A DNA stretch of 64,000 bases from Pseudomonas parakoreensis (GTDB lineage Bacteria; Pseudomonadota; Gammaproteobacteria; Pseudomonadales; Pseudomonadaceae). This document shows positions 61,856 to 64,000 of this stretch, in pieces. Every line of letters starts with the position of its first letter. The first letter of the stretch is position 1. A program made the position numbers and the translations under genes. Under the pieces are notes generated by a model, which had not been told where the DNA came from, ran no database searches, and was given only the letters and a program-made list of their open reading frames with translations. The stretch lies in assembly GCF_021602155.1 (NCBI RefSeq), contig NZ_BQHY01000003.1:124001-188000 (forward strand), in the 5' to 3' direction.

Positions 61856-61964
61856 GATAGAAATCATCTCGATATGGACCCGGTCTATGCCGGAACGCTG
61901 CGAATGCTAGGCTTACAGGATTTTTTGGGCCAATGCTGTTAAACACTGGCCTATGCACATTCGG

Positions 61965-61970
61965 TATAAT
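61965..61970 (+). promoter_or_regulatory. consensus -10 element for the LysR gene
   Basis: A perfect TATAAT lies 65 bases before the LysR-type ATG in the aspA divergent region. No good -35 at normal spacing is seen, so an activator may be needed. TGTTAAACA, a short palindrome, lies 20 bases upstream (61937-61945). Confidence 0.5.
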
Positions 61971-62035
61971 GCCCGTGTGACGCCGCCTGCGCGGCAGACG
62001 TGTGACCTGTTTTGGTGCGTTCCCGGGAGGGCGTG

Positions 62036-62944
62036 ATGAATCTGGAAAGCAAATGGCTCGAGGACTTCAGTGCCCTGGCCGCCACCCGCAGCTTCTCGCA
62101 GGCGGCCGAACGGCGCTTCGTGACCCAGCCGGCGTTCAGTCGGCGGATCCGCAGCCTCGAAGCGGCGCTGGGCCTGACGCTGGTCAACCGCTCGCGCACG
62201 CCGATCGAACTGACGGCGGCCGGGCAACTGTTTCTGGTGACCGCGCGCACCGTGGTCGAACAGCTCGGCGAAGTGCTGCGCCACCTGCATCACCTGGAAG
62301 GCGGGCAGGGCGAAGTGATGCAAGTCGCCGCCGCGCACTCGCTGGCGCTGGGATTCTTCCCGCGCTGGATCGCGCAACTGCGCAATGAAGGGCTGAACAT
62401 TGCCACACGGCTGGTCGCGACCAACGTCGGCGACGCGGTGCACGCGCTGCGCGAAGGCGGCTGCGACCTGATGCTGGCGTTCTACGACCCGGACGCAGCG
62501 ATGCAGATGGACCCGGAAATCTTCCCGTCGTTGCACCTGGGCCAGACCGAGATGCTCCCGGTGTGTGCGGCGGATGCCGAGGGCAAGCCGCTGTTCGATC
62601 TGGAAGGTGACGTCAGCGTACCGTTGCTGGCGTACAGCGCCGGGGCGTTTCTCGGGCGCTCGGTAAATGGTCTTTTGCGTCAGCGTCAGCTGCGCTTTAC
62701 CACCATCTATGAGACCGCCATGGCCGACAGCCTGAAAAGCATGGCCCTGGAAGGCCTCGGCATCGCCTGGGTACCGCAACTGAGCGTGCGCGCCGAGCTG
62801 GCCCGCGGCGAACTGGTGGTCTGCGGCGGCCCGCAATGGCATGTACCGCTGGAAATTCGCCTGTACCGCTGCGCACTGGTGCGCAAGGCCAACGTACGGT
62901 TGCTCTGGCGCAAACTTGAGGGCGGCGCTGCACAGGCTTCCTGA
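62036..62944 (+). CDS. LysR-family regulator divergent from aspA
   Basis: A 302-residue LysR regulator with the N-terminal helix-turn-helix (LEDFSALAATRSFSQAAERRFVTQPAFSRRIRSLEAALG) and a substrate-binding domain (about 90-290). GGGAGG lies nine bases before the ATG. It shares a 180-base promoter region with aspA and, as usual for the family, probably controls it. The ligand could be aspartate or fumarate, but nothing in the sequence shows this. Confidence 0.88.
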   Translation: MNLESKWLEDFSALAATRSFSQAAERRFVTQPAFSRRIRSLEAALGLTLVNRSRTPIELTAAGQLFLVTARTVVEQLGEVLRHLHHLEGGQGEVMQVAAAHSLALGFFPRWIAQLRNEGLNIATRLVATNVGDAVHALREGGCDLMLAFYDPDAAMQMDPEIFPSLHLGQTEMLPVCAADAEGKPLFDLEGDVSVPLLAYSAGAFLGRSVNGLLRQRQLRFTTIYETAMADSLKSMALEGLGIAWVPQLSVRAELARGELVVCGGPQWHVPLEIRLYRCALVRKANVRLLWRKLEGGAAQAS

Positions 62945-63059
62945 GCCCACCCAACAACCCTGTGGGAGCTGGAGCGCTGACCTTCAAGTCAATAAAACCG
63001 GGCCTTTCGCTGATTTGACAGATGGTCGTTTCGGGGGCTGTTTATTGGCATCTTTGCGG

Positions 63060-63065
63060 TATACT
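63060..63065 (+). promoter_or_regulatory. candidate -10 element for purE
   Basis: TATACT, 115 bases before the purE start, is the best -10 in the 235-base gap after the LysR gene; a properly spaced -35 is not clear. A transcript from here would carry the hairpins at 63077-63093 and 63108-63133. Confidence 0.4.
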
Positions 63066-63076
63066 GCGCGGCCTTC

Positions 63077-63141
63077 GGCCGGTACGTCCGGCCATTTTTC
63101 GTACAATCAAGCCACGCAATCCTGCGTGGCTTGTTGTTTTT
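63077..63141 (+). terminator. two terminator-like hairpins in the purE upstream region
   Basis: First, GGCCGG-TACGT-CCGGCC followed by ATTTTT (63077-63099). Second, an 11-bp perfect stem CAAGCCACGCA-ATCC-TGCGTGGCTTG followed by TTGTTTTT (63108-63141). They can end transcripts from the LysR gene, but if purE is transcribed from near 63060 they lie in its leader. A third stem just before the start, GCGCC-TGCG-GGCGC, is at 63144-63157. Confidence 0.7.
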
Positions 63142-63179
63142 GACGCGCCTGCGGGCGCCCAGAGAGAAGAGGCGCGACG

Positions 63180-63671
63180 ATGAGTGCACTGGTTGGCGTG
63201 ATCATGGGCTCCAAGTCCGATTGGTCCACCCTTAGCCACACCGCCGATATGCTGGAAAAGCTCGGCATCCCGTACGAGGTCAAGGTGGTTTCCGCCCACC
63301 GCACCCCGGATCTGCTGTTCCAGTACGCCGAAGAGGCTGAGGGCCGTGGCATCGAGGTGATCATCGCCGGTGCCGGTGGCGCAGCCCACCTGCCAGGCAT
63401 GTGTGCGGCCAAGACCCACCTGCCGGTGCTGGGCGTTCCGGTGCAGTCGTCGATGCTCTCGGGCGTCGATTCGCTGCTGTCGATCGTGCAGATGCCAGCA
63501 GGCATCCCGGTTGCCACCCTGGCCATCGGCAAGGCCGGCGCGATCAACGCCGCGCTGCTGTCGGCGAGCATCCTCGGCGCCAAGCATCCACAATTCCACG
63601 CGGTACTGAAAACCTTCCGTGCCGAGCAGACAGACAGCGTCCTGGACAATCCAGACCCACGTATTGCCTGA
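63180..63671 (+). CDS. purE: N5-carboxyaminoimidazole ribonucleotide mutase
   Basis: A 163-residue class I PurE that converts N5-CAIR to CAIR in purine synthesis. The family motifs are [13 protein letters not shown] near the start, [40 protein letters not shown] and [30 protein letters not shown] lies upstream of the ATG. purK starts ten bases after the stop; the two enzymes act one after the other. Confidence 0.95.
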   Translation: MSALVGVIMGSKSDWSTLSHTADMLEKLGIPYEVKVVSAHRTPDLLFQYAEEAEGRGIEVIIAGAGGAAHLPGMCAAKTHLPVLGVPVQSSMLSGVDSLLSIVQMPAGIPVATLAIGKAGAINAALLSASILGAKHPQFHAVLKTFRAEQTDSVLDNPDPRIA

Positions 63672-63681
63672 GGTTGTTGAG

Positions 63682-64000
63682 ATGAAGATCGGTGTAATCG
63701 GTGGCGGCCAGTTGGGCCGCATGTTGGCGCTGGCGGGCACTCCGCTGGGCATGAACTTCGCTTTCCTCGACCCCGCGCCGGACGCTTGTGCCGCCGCGCT
63801 GGGCGAACACCTGCGGGCCGATTACGGCGATCAGGATCACCTGCGCCAACTGGCTGACGAAGTCGACCTGGTGACCTTCGAGTTCGAAAGCGTCCCGGCG
63901 GAGACCGTGGCGTTTCTCTCGCAATTCGTCCCGGTCTATCCGAGTGCCGAAGCCCTGCGCATCGCTCGCGACCGCTGGTTCGAGAAGAGCATGTTCAAGG
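63682..64000 (+). CDS. purK: N5-carboxyaminoimidazole ribonucleotide synthase, N-terminal part (runs off the window)
   Basis: The first 106 residues of PurK are seen, an ATP-grasp enzyme that carboxylates AIR to N5-CAIR using ATP and bicarbonate. The start MKIGVIGGGQLGRMLALAGTPLGM is typical, followed by FLDPAPDACAAALGEHLRADYGDQDHL, VTFEFESVPAETV and RIARDRWFEKSMFK. TGAGG precedes the ATG at a normal distance. Cotranscribed with purE. No fault is seen in the visible part. Confidence 0.94.
   Translation, partial: MKIGVIGGGQLGRMLALAGTPLGMNFAFLDPAPDACAAALGEHLRADYGDQDHLRQLADEVDLVTFEFESVPAETVAFLSQFVPVYPSAEALRIARDRWFEKSMFK

Noticed and set aside
61937-61945. TGTTAAACA as the operator of the aspA LysR regulator
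   Set aside because: Too short and not of T-N11-A form; the flanking GGCCA/TGGCC arms are not symmetric around it.
63015-63020. TTGACA as -35 of purE
   Set aside because: No matching -10 lies 16-18 bases downstream; the TATACT at 63060 is 39 bases away.

Overview
The window is a high-GC Pseudomonas chromosome segment, most like the P. fluorescens group. Three things point there: gene content and order match what I recall of the P. aeruginosa PAO1 PA5425-PA5541 region (purK/purE, aspA, pycB/pycA/pycR, uvrD, pdxY, the zinc-starvation genes); short paired palindromic REP elements of several sequence classes lie between genes; and a tandem pair of about 1,500-residue DUF6543-type proteins is present. 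I see no phage, IS element, tRNA, rRNA or CRISPR array. The left edge cuts an SPFH protein gene and the right edge cuts purK.

Region by region: (1) 1-4.4 kb is an overlapping operon of three SPFH (HflK/HflC/stomatin) membrane proteins, one with an 18-histidine cytosolic head, plus a P1B-type metal ATPase without an N-terminal metal-binding domain. (2) 4.6-7.9 kb holds cfa and cls, two membrane-lipid enzymes, and an exported DUF3617 protein. (3) 8.0-18.4 kb is a zinc-starvation island. One Zur-like palindrome at 13281 sits between amiA and a six-gene operon (folE2, metal ABC transporter, gamma-carbonic anhydrase, pyrC-type dihydroorotase). A second, perfect palindrome at 14992 sits between a small exported protein gene and the COG0523 GTPase/DUF1826 pair. 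A second COG0523 gene follows. (4) 18.4-30 kb has housekeeping genes: pdxY, a hotdog thioesterase, a CPA2 antiporter, SMI1/KNR4, a Tim44-like protein, an EamA protein, uvrD and a large GGDEF/EAL protein.

(5) 30-35.7 kb is the pyruvate carboxylase locus: an RpiR-family regulator with its own palindromic operator candidate, pycR, pycA and pycB. (6) 35.8-44.5 kb has an autotransporter with a 9-bp tandem repeat, an amino-acid type ABC transporter next to a homocysteine S-methyltransferase, two GNATs, a PaiB-like protein and a MocR regulator. The linker of the MocR gene contains a dense cluster of DnaA-box sequences. (7) 44.5-53.6 kb is the DUF6543 pair. (8) 53.8-57.1 kb is an acetylpolyamine operon with an AraC regulator. 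(9) 57.3-62.9 kb is an asparaginase, AGCS symporter, aspartase and LysR group for Asn/Asp/Ala use. (10) 63.2-64 kb is purE-purK behind a hairpin-rich leader.

The items I would look at first are the DnaA-box cluster (43230-43332), the DUF6543 pair, the SPFH/P-type ATPase operon, the unknown exported proteins of the zinc island and the purE leader.
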